60,179 bases of DNA from Chitinophaga pinensis (GTDB lineage: Bacteria > Bacteroidota > Bacteroidia > Flavobacteriales_D > Crocinitomicaceae), in contig CAMAZP010000019.1 of the NCBI GenBank assembly GCA_945863605.1, forward strand, positions 1-60,179, written 5' to 3'. The notes under the pieces were generated by a model, which worked only from the letters and a program-made list of their open reading frames with translations, was not told the DNA's origin and searched no databases. Of this stretch, positions 9,588-19,755 are shown piece by piece. The first letter of the stretch is position 1. Each line of letters begins with the position of its first letter. A program made the position numbers and the translations under genes.

Positions 9588-9632
9588 TGACAGCTTGTCA
9601 ATTTTTGAAGTATGGCAGTATCTTTGACAAGC
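9588..9632 (+). promoter_or_regulatory. Palindromic control region of grpE-dnaJ
   Basis: Bases 9588-9600 read TGACAGCTTGTCA (TGACA/TGTCA half-sites). GCTTGTCAA at 9593-9601 is perfectly inverted at 9624-9632 (TTGACAAGC). Inside lies TGGCAG-N5-TTGAC (9613-9628), with sigma-54-like -24/-12 spacing but GA instead of GC in the -12 element. The region sits about 20 bp ahead of grpE, so it is probably its heat-shock or sigma-54-type control site. It is not a CIRCE element. Confidence 0.4.
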
Positions 9633-9650
9633 AAAATAAAAAATTAAATT

Positions 9651-10208
9651 ATGTCAGAAGAGAAAGATACACTAAACGAGGAAAACGTTAATGATTCAAA
9701 TGAAAATCAAGACGATTCATCTGAAACAACGACAGAAAATCTTAATGAAAATGAAGAAAAAAAAGAAATAGACATAGAAGATAAATACAATGAATTAAAT
9801 GATCGTTATTTAAGACTTCATGCTGAATTTGAAAATTTCAGAAGAAGATCAAATAAAGAACGTTTGGACTTAATCAGCACAGCAAATGCAGGTTTGTTAA
9901 AAGACATGTTGCCAATTATGGATGATTTTGAACGCGCAATTTCAAACAATGCTTCGGCAACAGAAATAGATAGTGTAAAAGAAGGATTTAATCTGATTTT
10001 CAACAAGTTTAAAAACATAATTGAAAGTAAAGGTGTAAAACAAATGGAAGTCAAAGGACAACCATTTGATAGTGAACTTCATGAAGCAATTGCAAATATA
10101 CCTGTTACAGATGAAGACCAAAAAGGCAAAGTAATTGAAGATGTTGAAAAAGGATATTTTTTAGGAGGAAAAGTAATTCGCTATGCGAAAGTAGTTGTAG
10201 GACAATAA
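9651..10208 (+). CDS. grpE: Nucleotide exchange factor GrpE
   Basis: Releases ADP from DnaK. 185 aa: an acidic disordered first 55 residues, a long coiled-coil helix (YNELNDRYLRLHAEFENFRRR), the four-helix part (LLKDMLPIMDDFERAI) and the beta domain with PFDSELHEAI and GYFLGGKVIRYAKVVV. The gene is followed after 16 bp by dnaJ; dnaK is not in the window. Confidence 0.95.
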   Translation: MSEEKDTLNEENVNDSNENQDDSSETTTENLNENEEKKEIDIEDKYNELNDRYLRLHAEFENFRRRSNKERLDLISTANAGLLKDMLPIMDDFERAISNNASATEIDSVKEGFNLIFNKFKNIIESKGVKQMEVKGQPFDSELHEAIANIPVTDEDQKGKVIEDVEKGYFLGGKVIRYAKVVVGQ

Positions 10209-10224
10209 ATTTTAGAAGCACTTT

Positions 10225-11340
10225 ATGAGTCAAAAAAGAGATTATTACGAAGTTCTAGGTATAGCTAAAAATGCTGATGATGCTGAAATAAAAAAAGCAT
10301 ATCGAAAAATGGCTATTAAATATCACCCTGACAAAAATCCAGGTGATGCGGAGGCCGAAGAGAAATTCAAAGAAGCAGCTGAAGCATATGAAGTATTAAG
10401 TAATACAGATAAAAGAGCTCAATACGATCGTTTTGGACACGCAGCTATGGGAGGTGCTGGTGGATTTAGTGGCGGAGGAATGAATATGGAAGATATTTTC
10501 TCTCAATTTGGAGATGTATTTGGAAGTGCATTTGGAGGCGGTAGTTTTGGTGGAAGTCGCGGTGGATCAAGAATGGTTAGAGGTACAAATCTTCGCGTTA
10601 AAATGAAACTTACATTGGAAGAAATTGCTACTGGTGTTAAGAAAAAAATTAAAGTCAATAAGTTAGTAAATGCCGAAGGAGTAACCTTTAAATCTTGTAC
10701 AACTTGTAATGGTTCAGGACGATTAACAAGAGTTGCGCAAACATTCCTTGGAGCTATGCAAACACAAACAACATGTCATGCTTGTCAGGGTGCAGGAAAA
10801 ATGATTGACAAAAAACCTGCAGATTCAGACGCTCAAGGTTTAAAGAGAAATGAAGAGGTTATAGAAATTGAGATTCCTGCAGGAGTAGAGGAAGGAATGC
10901 AACTAAGTGTACAAGGTCGTGGTAATGCTGGCCCATTTAATGGCGTTGCTGGAGATTTAATTGTTGTTATTGAAGAAGCGGAACATTCAGAATTAAGACG
11001 TGATGGAGAAAATTTACACTTTGATGCACTTGTTAATTTTGCTGATGTTGTTCTTGGAGAAAGTATTGAAGTTCCAATAATTAATGGGAAAGTTAAAATA
11101 AAAATCGATCCAGGAACGCAAAGTGGTAAAGTATTAAGACTCAAAGGAAAGGGGCTGCCAAGCGTACAAGGTTATGGAACAGGAGATCAATTTGTCCACA
11201 TTAATGTGTTTACCCCAACAAAAATATCTAAAGAAGAACGCGAATTATTTGAAAAAATAAAAGTTAGTGAGAATTTTAACCCTAGTGTAGAGGAAAGAGG
11301 CAAAGGTTTTTTTAAACGCATGAAAGACATGTTTTCCTAA
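10225..11340 (+). CDS. dnaJ: Chaperone DnaJ
   Basis: Stimulates the DnaK ATPase. 371 aa: J domain (residues 5-70) with the HPD motif in [10 protein letters not shown], a Gly/Phe-rich linker (75-110), a reduced zinc region with only two of the usual four CxxCxGxG repeats (CTTCNGSG and CHACQGAG), then the C-terminal peptide-binding domains. The two-repeat finger is what I know from Flavobacteriia, so it is lineage-typical rather than a defect. The stop codon is immediately followed by the ATG of the next gene. Confidence 0.95.
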   Translation: MSQKRDYYEVLGIAKNADDAEIKKAYRKMAIKYHPDKNPGDAEAEEKFKEAAEAYEVLSNTDKRAQYDRFGHAAMGGAGGFSGGGMNMEDIFSQFGDVFGSAFGGGSFGGSRGGSRMVRGTNLRVKMKLTLEEIATGVKKKIKVNKLVNAEGVTFKSCTTCNGSGRLTRVAQTFLGAMQTQTTCHACQGAGKMIDKKPADSDAQGLKRNEEVIEIEIPAGVEEGMQLSVQGRGNAGPFNGVAGDLIVVIEEAEHSELRRDGENLHFDALVNFADVVLGESIEVPIINGKVKIKIDPGTQSGKVLRLKGKGLPSVQGYGTGDQFVHINVFTPTKISKEERELFEKIKVSENFNPSVEERGKGFFKRMKDMFS

Positions 11341-12234
11341 ATGAAATTTATTGATGGTGCGATAGAAGGTAAAAACGACACTATTCGTTACATAGTAGGA
11401 TTTTGCCTAATAATATTTACTTATTTCATTGGTAGCACATTTCTATTTTTAGACATTTCTTTAAATTATACTTCTGTAATTACACCAGAAAGTGAAAGTG
11501 AAATTATTCAACTAGTAGGCAAAAATCGTTTCCTAGTTCTTGTATTAATTCCTTTCCTATTGGTTTCAATTTTATTATTTTTTATTTCTACAAAAGTTCA
11601 CGGAAGAAGATTTTTATTACTATTCACTGGTCGTGAAAAAATTGATTTTAAACGAATCCTTTATAGTTTTACCATAATTGTATTGTTACAATCACTTATT
11701 CTTGGATTTCAAGTTTATTTTAATCCCGCTATTGTTTGGCAATTTGAATTTCAAAAATTTCTTCCTTTAGCAGTAATAGCTATCATTTTGATTCCGATTC
11801 AAACAACTTGTGAAGAATTACTTTTCAGAGGCTACATCATGCAAGGAATCAAATTAAGAACGAAAAGCAATTTAATTGCAATTATCATGTCTGGAATTAT
11901 GTTTGGACTAGTTCATATAGGTAATCCAGAAATTGAAGTAATTGGATATCATATAATTATATATTATATCGCTGTAGGAATTTTTCTAGGTCTCATCTCC
12001 TTTTTCGACAACGGAATGGAACTTTCTATTGGCTATCATGCTGCAAATAATTTATTTGCAGCCTTGATTGTTACAACGAATTGGCAAGTTTTTCAAACTG
12101 ATGCACTATTTATTGACAAAACCCCACCTAGTATTGGTTGGGATACAATTATTGGTGTTTTAATTATTCTACCACTTTTGTTTTTCTTGTTCAAATACAA
12201 GTACAAATGGATAAATTTGAATTTAAGAGATTAA
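11341..12234 (+). CDS. CPBP family intramembrane glutamic metalloprotease
   Basis: Membrane protein of the Abi/CAAX-protease (CPBP) family, 297 aa, about eight TM segments. The active-site motif EExxxR is seen as CEELLFRGYIMQG (about residue 157), with the second motif FGLVHIGNP and the third GYHAANN near residue 237. It starts on the base after the dnaJ stop, so it belongs to the grpE-dnaJ transcript. Substrates are unknown; membrane-protein processing under stress is a reasonable inference from the context. Confidence 0.88.
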   Translation: MKFIDGAIEGKNDTIRYIVGFCLIIFTYFIGSTFLFLDISLNYTSVITPESESEIIQLVGKNRFLVLVLIPFLLVSILLFFISTKVHGRRFLLLFTGREKIDFKRILYSFTIIVLLQSLILGFQVYFNPAIVWQFEFQKFLPLAVIAIILIPIQTTCEELLFRGYIMQGIKLRTKSNLIAIIMSGIMFGLVHIGNPEIEVIGYHIIIYYIAVGIFLGLISFFDNGMELSIGYHAANNLFAALIVTTNWQVFQTDALFIDKTPPSIGWDTIIGVLIILPLLFFLFKYKYKWINLNLRD

Positions 12235-12343
12235 CTTTTATTAGGTACTAATTGTATATAACTATTACAATTATCAAAAAATAAATGCTTCACTAAAGTC
12301 AAATCAATAAAATCTTGAATGAATTTAAAAGTTCAAAACAATA

Positions 12344-12365
12344 TTTACAATTTCTAAATTGTAAA
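12344..12365. terminator. Hairpin between convergent genes
   Basis: TTTACAATTT and AAATTGTAAA form a perfect 10-bp stem with a 2-nt loop, midway between the end of the CPBP gene (12234) and the end of the PorP-OmpA gene (12400). It is symmetrical enough to serve both strands, although the following T-tracts are weak. Confidence 0.4.
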
Positions 12366-12399
12366 AGTTTGATTTTACTTTAATTCTATATCAGTATAG

Positions 12400-13797
12400 C
12401 TATTCTTCAATAAAGTAGATATCTACTCTGCGATTAATCTTACGTCCTTCTGGAGTTTGATTTTCAGCTTTTGGCTTGTTTTCTCCAAAATAGTTAATTT
12501 TAATTCTATCCGCTTTTATACCATTTGCTACTAAAAACTCTTTTACAGCATTCACTCGATTTTTAGACAAGTTCACGTTGTATGATTCTTGACCTTTAGC
12601 ATCAGTGTGACCATCTAAAGCAATGATTAAATTCTGACGAGTATTTAGTAAGTTGATTAAAGATTCTAACTCTCCGAAAGAGACTTTTTGAACAATTGCT
12701 TTATCAAATTCGAATAATATCGATTTCATTGGCAACTCTCCCTCGTTTTTAACCTGATTATTTACATTTACAATGTTTTTGTCTTCAATTACTTTTTCAA
12801 CTATGTAAACAGTATCTACACGTTCTACGAATACAGTATCAATTTGAATGATGGGTTGAAGTTTTGCAATTTGTGTGGAGTCAATAGTTTTATTTTTAAC
12901 AATTTCAGGTTTGTTTTTTTCTTTTTTACAGAAGCGTAAACCTAACATAAATTCGTGCGAACCAGCGCTATAACCAGCTATATTACTCATAGGTGTTTCA
13001 TATGCATAACCAACAAAAAATAAATCCTGAATATTAACCCCAGCCCTAGCAATTAAGCCAACACGAGTTCTATAACCAAGACCTGCATAAATGAAATTTT
13101 TATAAATCGCATCAGCATTAAAATCTAATTGATATCCATTGCTTGTTCCTTTAGCAAATAATGATGGTTTTACTGTCCATTTATCGTTTATGTCTATATT
13201 GTAAGATGCAAAAATTGTAGCATGTCTTTTCAATCCATAACCATTTAGACCTTCATATCCAAAATTGGAATAAGCTTGTATTAATTGTTTTGAAGCCATT
13301 GCTATCTCTAAATTTTTCCAAGTGTATGTGAATCCAATTTCAGTATTTACAGTACCTGCAGATTGATTACCTCCAGTTACAATTGGGTCATTTGGGTCGA
13401 AAACAATAGCAGAGGAAGGGTCTAATCTATATTGATTAAAACCAAGAGAAAGACCAGCTCTAATTTGATGAACATTAGCAAATGTAAATCCATAGGAAAC
13501 AGAACCTAAACCAGAAACTTGTTGCAACATTCCTATTTTGTCAATTAGAATTTGACCCCCAACACCTAGTGACTTTCCAATTCTTGTATTTGCACTTAAC
13601 AAGCTTGTCAATGGAGCACCTTCAATTCTCACCCATTGATTTAGGTGCGAAAAGTTTATTTCTGTACAGCCACTTGCACCAGCATAAGCTGGATTTATAA
13701 TATACTTATTGTAGCCATATACATTTGTTTGTGGCATTTGTTGTGAGAAACCAACTAAAGAAAGAAATAAAGTTGATAATATGATGATATTTTTCAT
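12400..13797 (-). CDS. PorP/SprF-type outer membrane protein fused to an OmpA peptidoglycan-binding domain
   Basis: Signal peptide (residues 1-18), then a PorP/SprF-type beta-barrel (about 20-300; YGYNKYIINPAYAGASGCTE is the diagnostic start, NPAYAG), a linker, and a C-terminal OmpA domain (about 350-465: ILFEFDKA, LDGHTDAKGQESYN, SKNRVNAVKEFL, RKINRRVDIYF). PorP/SprF-like proteins anchor or export T9SS surface proteins. The gene lies just downstream (42 bp) of, and on the same strand as, the giant type B sorting-domain gene, the usual arrangement for a surface protein and its dedicated outer-membrane partner. Confidence 0.9.
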   Translation of the reverse strand: MKNIIILSTLFLSLVGFSQQMPQTNVYGYNKYIINPAYAGASGCTEINFSHLNQWVRIEGAPLTSLLSANTRIGKSLGVGGQILIDKIGMLQQVSGLGSVSYGFTFANVHQIRAGLSLGFNQYRLDPSSAIVFDPNDPIVTGGNQSAGTVNTEIGFTYTWKNLEIAMASKQLIQAYSNFGYEGLNGYGLKRHATIFASYNIDINDKWTVKPSLFAKGTSNGYQLDFNADAIYKNFIYAGLGYRTRVGLIARAGVNIQDLFFVGYAYETPMSNIAGYSAGSHEFMLGLRFCKKEKNKPEIVKNKTIDSTQIAKLQPIIQIDTVFVERVDTVYIVEKVIEDKNIVNVNNQVKNEGELPMKSILFEFDKAIVQKVSFGELESLINLLNTRQNLIIALDGHTDAKGQESYNVNLSKNRVNAVKEFLVANGIKADRIKINYFGENKPKAENQTPEGRKINRRVDIYFIEE

Positions 13798-13838
13798 AAT
13801 AGTATTTTTAAGGTTGTTAAATCTTTTTTTTAAATAAA

Positions 13839-16800
13839 TTACTTTTTAAATCTTAAAAGATTAATTGAACCTGTGTATTCCTTATTATCACATTTGATAG
13901 AGTAGAAGTAGACACCATCTGGCAAGTCCTCATCGTTTTTAGTTCCACCCCATTCATTGTTATAATCAGTAGTTTCATAAACTGGTTGACCCCAGCGATT
14001 ATAGATTTTAACCATACAACCGGCAATAACTGTTGGGTCACTTACTTTCCAAGTATCGTTCTGACCATCACCATTCGGAGTTAAAATATTACTTATCAAG
14101 AACTCACAATTTTCAATGGTTAAAATCAAGGTTTTAATCGTGTCACAAGAACCAGGCGTGTAAACAGTATCTTGATAAACACCTGCTTCTGTTAATTCCA
14201 AACCTCCGAAAAAGTATGCTCCACCCTCACAAACAGTTGCTTGAAGAGTTGAGGTTGGGTATGGTAACATAAATACTACTGTTGTTACAACGCTATCGCA
14301 TCCGTCAATTGATTGTAAAACGTCAGTATATAATCCTTGAGAAGAATAAGTTGAAGTACCTACTTGAATGCTTGTTCCGGGGCAAATCGATTGTTCATTT
14401 GTTGTTGTAATAGCTTCTAAAACAGTTAAAGTTGTAATAACTGTGCTATCGCAACCTGCAGGAGTTGTAAATACATCTGAGTAAACTCCGGAAAGAGTTT
14501 GCTGCTGCCCACCTAATAAAATAGATGCACCTTGACATATAGAAGTAGATACATTTACTGTGACAGGTTGGCAAGGATTTCCACAGTTAGAGGCGTCAAA
14601 AGTGAATGTTTTTGGACAAGATCCATCACTAATTGTTAATGTGTAAATTCCGGCAATTGAACCAGTATAATTTAATGTTGAGCCAGCTGTTAAACTCCCA
14701 GATTGCACTTCGTTCCCAAATGGATTTATAATGGTATAGGTGAATGGTTGATTTGAAAAACTACTCAATCCTCCTGTAGCAGAGAAAGAAACTGTACATG
14801 TTGAATTGTCATAATTTACAATAGCATTAATATTTTGCAGAAATACAATTGGTATTCCTTGTTCTAGAGTTGAACTAATACATGTAAAATCACCCCAAGT
14901 TGTTGGTAAATCACCAGCAGGGGATAGGTAATATAATTGATTAAAGTTTGGATTACCAAAACTTCCATTACCTGAACCATTGTTTACAAAGACGCCATTT
15001 ACAGATTGAACAGTATCTATTGCAACAATAGTTGAAAGATCTGAAGGAATTGTGGCTGAAGAATGAAGAATATAGCCTGGAACCAAACAACTAGGTAAAT
15101 CAGCTGTAGATTCTCCAATACCGTTTAGTAATATACCTGGTGCAATTGTATCTCCAAAACAAACATAAGCTGTGTCAAGTTGAGTTACCTCTACTGTATC
15201 ACCATTTGATAAAGCTACATAAATATCACCTGCATCACTCGCAATTTCTCGAATATATTCAATAATATATTGACCAACATCACCTGGAGATCCACCATCA
15301 ATTTGGATTGCATATAATTTACCAGGTTCTAAACAACATGCAGATGTTTGTGTTCCTGTAAATCCTGCAGTTCCAGAAATTATAGGTGTTATTATTGTGG
15401 TTTGTTGAGTTCCATCTTCGGTATAAGTTGCTGGGTTTAATCCACCGTAACAATCAGTACCATTTAACAATTCAAAAATATTATATCTAAGTTGATTTAA
15501 TCCTACATATGCTCTAATACTCATTTCAACAGCTCCAGAGGATGGTGCTGCAAAATAATGCCAGACTGTTTGATCAGCTCTATTTGACGGATTTGCATCA
15601 ACTGCAGGTTCTCCAGCTAAAAATTCTCTACATGCATTCTTATTACTACCTGCAACTGCCTGAAAAGTTGGATTTGTTCCTGCTAAAATTACAGGAACTT
15701 CAAATAATGTATCCTGTAATGCTAAACACAAAATATCATTTAATGGTGAATTATTTATTACATCAACAGCACTTGGGTCATATAACCAAACTTTACCTGA
15801 AGAAACTGTAGAAAAAGCTTGAGGATCAATTGTACCATAGTAAGTATATCCCGGCTCCAAACATGTTGTATTAATTTTGGCAGTTCTGTTTGATCCAGAA
15901 ATACTTCCACTTGAAGCGTCTAATTGTAACAAATTAGAACAAAACAAGTCAATAGGTTGACCTGGTGCAAAACGATTATCTAAGCCATAAAGCGCAATAT
16001 CTTCAGCTTCACTGATATTTAATAAACCTGTTACTTCGCCTTCAAAATAAATTCTACCACTGTTAGGAGCTACAAAATTGAACCAAACGTTTTCATCAAT
16101 GCTATTTGATGTTCCTGAGGCAGGTGCATAAAAGTATCCAACATAACTATCAGCTTGTGTGCCAGTAAAGGTTGACCCTGTTTCTCTATCTGTGGCACGA
16201 GAATAACTGAGACTTAGAGTAGGGGAGTTAGCGTTTGTTAGTTCACTGGAAACTGATGTTGTTATTGATAAAGAAGATACTGAAACTGAAGTACATGGAA
16301 TATCATTAAAATCAGTTGGTGTACCACCTAAGTCTGTTATTCTGAAACCAACAGCGCCTTTCTGGTTGGGTATATCTGTATTGAATTGTAAATAATACGT
16401 TTGACCCGGAATCAACGGATCACCCTCCGAAATCAAACCTCCATCCCAATTACCAGTTGCTTTTCCTTGAGGATCAATGATTGGAATGTCATCATCTGCG
16501 TAACTATGTTCCGATAAATAGTTGAATTTATTTTTGATTAGTAAGTTGTTGAAATTATTTGTTCCCTGAATACAACCAAATCCATCAGCAGCGTGATACA
16601 AGGCGATTTCTGTACCAAAATTTGTTTCAGGCAAATCTGTATCAATTCTAATATTTCCACTTGAATTGGCAGGTAGCGTAAAGTAAAACCAAGCTGAACC
16701 ATGACCTGCATTGCCTATACTTTGAAAAATAGGTTCACCATTTTCAATCGAATAATTACCACAATAAGCATACCTGTATGTAGAATTATCAACAGGAATT

Positions 16801-17414
16801 ATCAATGCATTACAAATATCATCCTCCATAATTTGAATGGATAAATTTGTTCTGATTACTTCTAGCGTGATTACATATGTTTGTGTACCACATCCACTCG
16901 TACCAGTTGCAGTAAAAACAAATGGAGCTGATGTTCCAGTAGTTGTTGGAACAATTAAATTACTTGTTTGTACTCCTGTTCTAACTTCAGATTGTATACC
17001 AAGTAAATCCCAATTAGTAATTGCATCATTTTCATAACCTTGCCAAGAAATAAAAATTGTATCAGGGACATCAGTTGGGCAATTATAATCATGATCAAAA
17101 AATATTGCATTTTCATTCAATACCCAAGGTCCATTATCATCGTTTTTAAATGAAAAGTTGAAATCTCCTGTTAATCCTAATGCAGTTGGATTATTATTTG
17201 TTTGCCCAATTGTATTATCAGTAGCTACATATTCAAATGCATAATCAGAATCTGTGTTACCAATTCCCAAAAATCCACTGTCACAATCTACATTTCCTGA
17301 AACGGCAACTGACAGTACTCTAACTTTTATATTTGCTTGAGAAAATGCATTTAAACAAAAAAATGTTAGAACTAATGCAACTAATTTTATTTTTAAAGTA
17401 TCATTCATTGTCAT
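13839..17414 (-). CDS. Giant secreted surface protein with T9SS type B (gliding-motility) sorting domain
   Basis: 1191 aa with a signal peptide (to about residue 25). The body is strand-rich with several cysteine-containing domains. About 990-1110 has three tandem repeats of about 45 aa: a conserved C-x-G start and a G-x-Y-x-D ... GCDS/SCDT end (ICQGASILLGG, ICPGTSIQVGT, VCEGGAYFFGG). The last 85 residues are the type B CTD (ILTPNGDGQNDTW, VKIYNRWGQPVYE, LPDGVYFYSI), which directs export by the type IX system and surface attachment. Partner is the adjacent PorP-OmpA protein. Exact function (adhesin or structural) is unknown. A second ATG two codons later is equally possible as start. Confidence 0.88.
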   Translation of the reverse strand: MTMNDTLKIKLVALVLTFFCLNAFSQANIKVRVLSVAVSGNVDCDSGFLGIGNTDSDYAFEYVATDNTIGQTNNNPTALGLTGDFNFSFKNDDNGPWVLNENAIFFDHDYNCPTDVPDTIFISWQGYENDAITNWDLLGIQSEVRTGVQTSNLIVPTTTGTSAPFVFTATGTSGCGTQTYVITLEVIRTNLSIQIMEDDICNALIIPVDNSTYRYAYCGNYSIENGEPIFQSIGNAGHGSAWFYFTLPANSSGNIRIDTDLPETNFGTEIALYHAADGFGCIQGTNNFNNLLIKNKFNYLSEHSYADDDIPIIDPQGKATGNWDGGLISEGDPLIPGQTYYLQFNTDIPNQKGAVGFRITDLGGTPTDFNDIPCTSVSVSSLSITTSVSSELTNANSPTLSLSYSRATDRETGSTFTGTQADSYVGYFYAPASGTSNSIDENVWFNFVAPNSGRIYFEGEVTGLLNISEAEDIALYGLDNRFAPGQPIDLFCSNLLQLDASSGSISGSNRTAKINTTCLEPGYTYYGTIDPQAFSTVSSGKVWLYDPSAVDVINNSPLNDILCLALQDTLFEVPVILAGTNPTFQAVAGSNKNACREFLAGEPAVDANPSNRADQTVWHYFAAPSSGAVEMSIRAYVGLNQLRYNIFELLNGTDCYGGLNPATYTEDGTQQTTIITPIISGTAGFTGTQTSACCLEPGKLYAIQIDGGSPGDVGQYIIEYIREIASDAGDIYVALSNGDTVEVTQLDTAYVCFGDTIAPGILLNGIGESTADLPSCLVPGYILHSSATIPSDLSTIVAIDTVQSVNGVFVNNGSGNGSFGNPNFNQLYYLSPAGDLPTTWGDFTCISSTLEQGIPIVFLQNINAIVNYDNSTCTVSFSATGGLSSFSNQPFTYTIINPFGNEVQSGSLTAGSTLNYTGSIAGIYTLTISDGSCPKTFTFDASNCGNPCQPVTVNVSTSICQGASILLGGQQQTLSGVYSDVFTTPAGCDSTVITTLTVLEAITTTNEQSICPGTSIQVGTSTYSSQGLYTDVLQSIDGCDSVVTTVVFMLPYPTSTLQATVCEGGAYFFGGLELTEAGVYQDTVYTPGSCDTIKTLILTIENCEFLISNILTPNGDGQNDTWKVSDPTVIAGCMVKIYNRWGQPVYETTDYNNEWGGTKNDEDLPDGVYFYSIKCDNKEYTGSINLLRFKK

Positions 17415-17702
17415 AAATTTTCATTTAGTTTCAATCATTTGTTTATTCTAAGTTCACGAATTTACATTTTTTAATTTTTTAACAACTATTTTTGTTAATA
17501 ACTCTCTTAATTGTTAATAACCCACTTAAAACAAGAATTAACAAAACTTATTAAATAATTGATTTATAAACACTTATTAATTTCGTCTTTCGTTGAAAAT
17601 ATAGTTGATTTGTAGTTTTAAATACAGATTTAATATCAAATTATTTTTATGTTAACTTTTAATGTTTTTATAAATTTTATATTTGGAATATTTCTTTGTA
17701 CC

Positions 17703-19742
17703 ATGGAAAATCTATCAAAAATCTATTTCGTTGCTCTTGCAATATTTATTACAAATTTATTTGCCCATTCTCAAACTATTATTAGAGGGCCTTATTTACA
17801 ATCACCAACAGAAAATACAATAGTTATCAAATGGCGTACAGATGTTGCGAGCAATTCAAAAGTTATTTTTGGTACTAGTTTATCAAATTTAAACCTTACG
17901 GCTTCAGATAATTCAATCAATACTGAACATACTGTAACATTAACTAATTTACTTCCCGCAACTACTTATTATTATCAAGTTGGAAATTCAACTTCGTTAT
18001 TAACAACTTCATCAGAATCTTACAGATTTAAAACAAATCCAATTCCTGGTGTTGCTGTTCCAACAAGAGTTTGGGCAATTGGTGATTTTGGAAAAGGAAA
18101 TACAGAGCAAATTGCGGTTAAAAATTCATATATGAATTATGATGATTCTTCAAAAACAGGTGTTTGGATTTGGTTGGGTGACAATGTATACAACGATGGA
18201 ACGGATCAAGAATATCAACAAAAATTATTTCAGTTGAATGGTTTTTCTGACGTTTTTACATGGATGCCTTTTTGGCCAAGCCCAGGAAATCACGACTATA
18301 ACACAGTTTGGGAAGAAAGTGCTTTTTTTGGAATACCTTATTCAAATATTGATTTCGAAGATCATAAAGGACCATATTTTGACATGGTTCATGTTCCAAC
18401 TCAAGCAGAGGCGGGAGGTTATCCTTCTCAATATGAATTGTTTTATTCTTTCGATTATGGTGACGTTCACTTTCTTTCATTGAATTCGGAAGTTTATGAT
18501 TTTACACAAACTTTTTCTGGTATCAACCAAATGAAACAATGGATTGAACAAGATTTGATGCAAAACACAAGAACATTTACTATTGCTTATTTCCATCAAC
18601 CACCTTATTCAAAAGGTTCTCATGATAGCGATGATCCTCAAGAATTGGTTATGAAAGCAATGCGCGATCGAGTTGTTCCATTATTAGAGGACTACGATAT
18701 TGATTTAGTAATTGGTGGTCATAGTCACGTATTTGAAAGGAGTAAATTAATCCATGGACACTATGGAAACTCTTTTTCATTTGATCCAACAACTATGATG
18801 AAAGATAGTACGAATGGTAATTATTCGCAAGGAAATGCTTACAGAAAAGATGGTTTAAATTCTACACCTGATGGAACTGTTTATGTTGTTTGTGGAAATT
18901 CTGGGAGTAGAGAAGATGCACCATCTTTAAATTACCCGATAATGGAATTTGTTGATGGAGGAGACCAAGCTTGTGGCTCTTTTATCATGGATATTTATAA
19001 AAATAGATTAGATGGGAAATATCTTCATATGAATGGAACGATAATGGATGAATTCACGATTCTAAAATCTAATTTAGAGGTTCAAGTTCCTGATGTTTAC
19101 ATATGCGAGGGAGAAGATGTTACACTAAGTCCAATTATGAGTGGTGGATCTGATAACGTACATTTTCAGTGGTCTATTAACAATCAAATCTCTACTTCAA
19201 TTTTAGTTGGTACACAAAATTATGGGACACATTCCTTAACAGTTTCAGATAGTCTAACAGGACAAATAGTTACTCAATCTTTTACTGTAGCACAAGGGAA
19301 TTCGATGCAAGTACAACAAGTAAATGATACACTTTTTGCAAGTGGCGCATCAAATTATCAATGGTATTTAGATGGAAATTTAATTGTAGGTGCTAATCAG
19401 TCATTCTTTGTACCAACACTATCTGGGATGTACGGTGTTTCAACCTATTTTGGAACTTGTCAATCTAACGAGCTTTCTGTAAATGTTGATTTAAATGTTA
19501 CTGAAAATGCAGTTAAAGGGATTACTATTTATCCAAATCCTACAACTGATGAACTAAACATTTTGGTTACAGACAATTATTTAGGAAAGAATTATCAAAT
19601 TTTTAATACAAACGGAGCTGTTGTTAAAACAGGTAAAATAGAATCCATAAAAACTCAATTTTCAGTTGCTGGCTTGGCTAAAGGATCTTATTCTATTAAA
19701 ATAGCAGACTTAGATCAAGTTATTAAGTTTGTGAAAAAATAA
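17703..19742 (+). CDS. Secreted purple-acid-phosphatase-like metallophosphoesterase with T9SS type A sorting domain
   Basis: N-terminal fibronectin-like domain of purple acid phosphatases (IIRGPYLQSPTENTIVIKW), then a calcineurin-like metallophosphoesterase with the full motif set: AIGDFGKGN, WLGDNVYNDG, PGNHDY, FHQPPYS and GGHSHVFERS. A serine/cysteine-containing Ig-like region and a C-terminal type A T9SS domain (ITIYPNPTTDELNI ... GLAKGSYSIKI) follow. ATG at 17703 gives a proper signal peptide (MENLSKIYFVALAIFITNLF ending AHSQ); the upstream ATG at 17649 adds an unlikely extension. Probably releases phosphate from organic phosphates outside the cell. 17415-17702 ahead of it is an AT-rich divergent promoter region. 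Confidence 0.88.
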   Translation: MENLSKIYFVALAIFITNLFAHSQTIIRGPYLQSPTENTIVIKWRTDVASNSKVIFGTSLSNLNLTASDNSINTEHTVTLTNLLPATTYYYQVGNSTSLLTTSSESYRFKTNPIPGVAVPTRVWAIGDFGKGNTEQIAVKNSYMNYDDSSKTGVWIWLGDNVYNDGTDQEYQQKLFQLNGFSDVFTWMPFWPSPGNHDYNTVWEESAFFGIPYSNIDFEDHKGPYFDMVHVPTQAEAGGYPSQYELFYSFDYGDVHFLSLNSEVYDFTQTFSGINQMKQWIEQDLMQNTRTFTIAYFHQPPYSKGSHDSDDPQELVMKAMRDRVVPLLEDYDIDLVIGGHSHVFERSKLIHGHYGNSFSFDPTTMMKDSTNGNYSQGNAYRKDGLNSTPDGTVYVVCGNSGSREDAPSLNYPIMEFVDGGDQACGSFIMDIYKNRLDGKYLHMNGTIMDEFTILKSNLEVQVPDVYICEGEDVTLSPIMSGGSDNVHFQWSINNQISTSILVGTQNYGTHSLTVSDSLTGQIVTQSFTVAQGNSMQVQQVNDTLFASGASNYQWYLDGNLIVGANQSFFVPTLSGMYGVSTYFGTCQSNELSVNVDLNVTENAVKGITIYPNPTTDELNILVTDNYLGKNYQIFNTNGAVVKTGKIESIKTQFSVAGLAKGSYSIKIADLDQVIKFVKK

Positions 19743-19755
19743 TCTTTTATTTTAA

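Noticed and set aside
10225..11340. Defective DnaJ zinc finger
   Set aside because: Only two CxxCxGxG repeats, but this is the usual form in Flavobacteriia as I know it.
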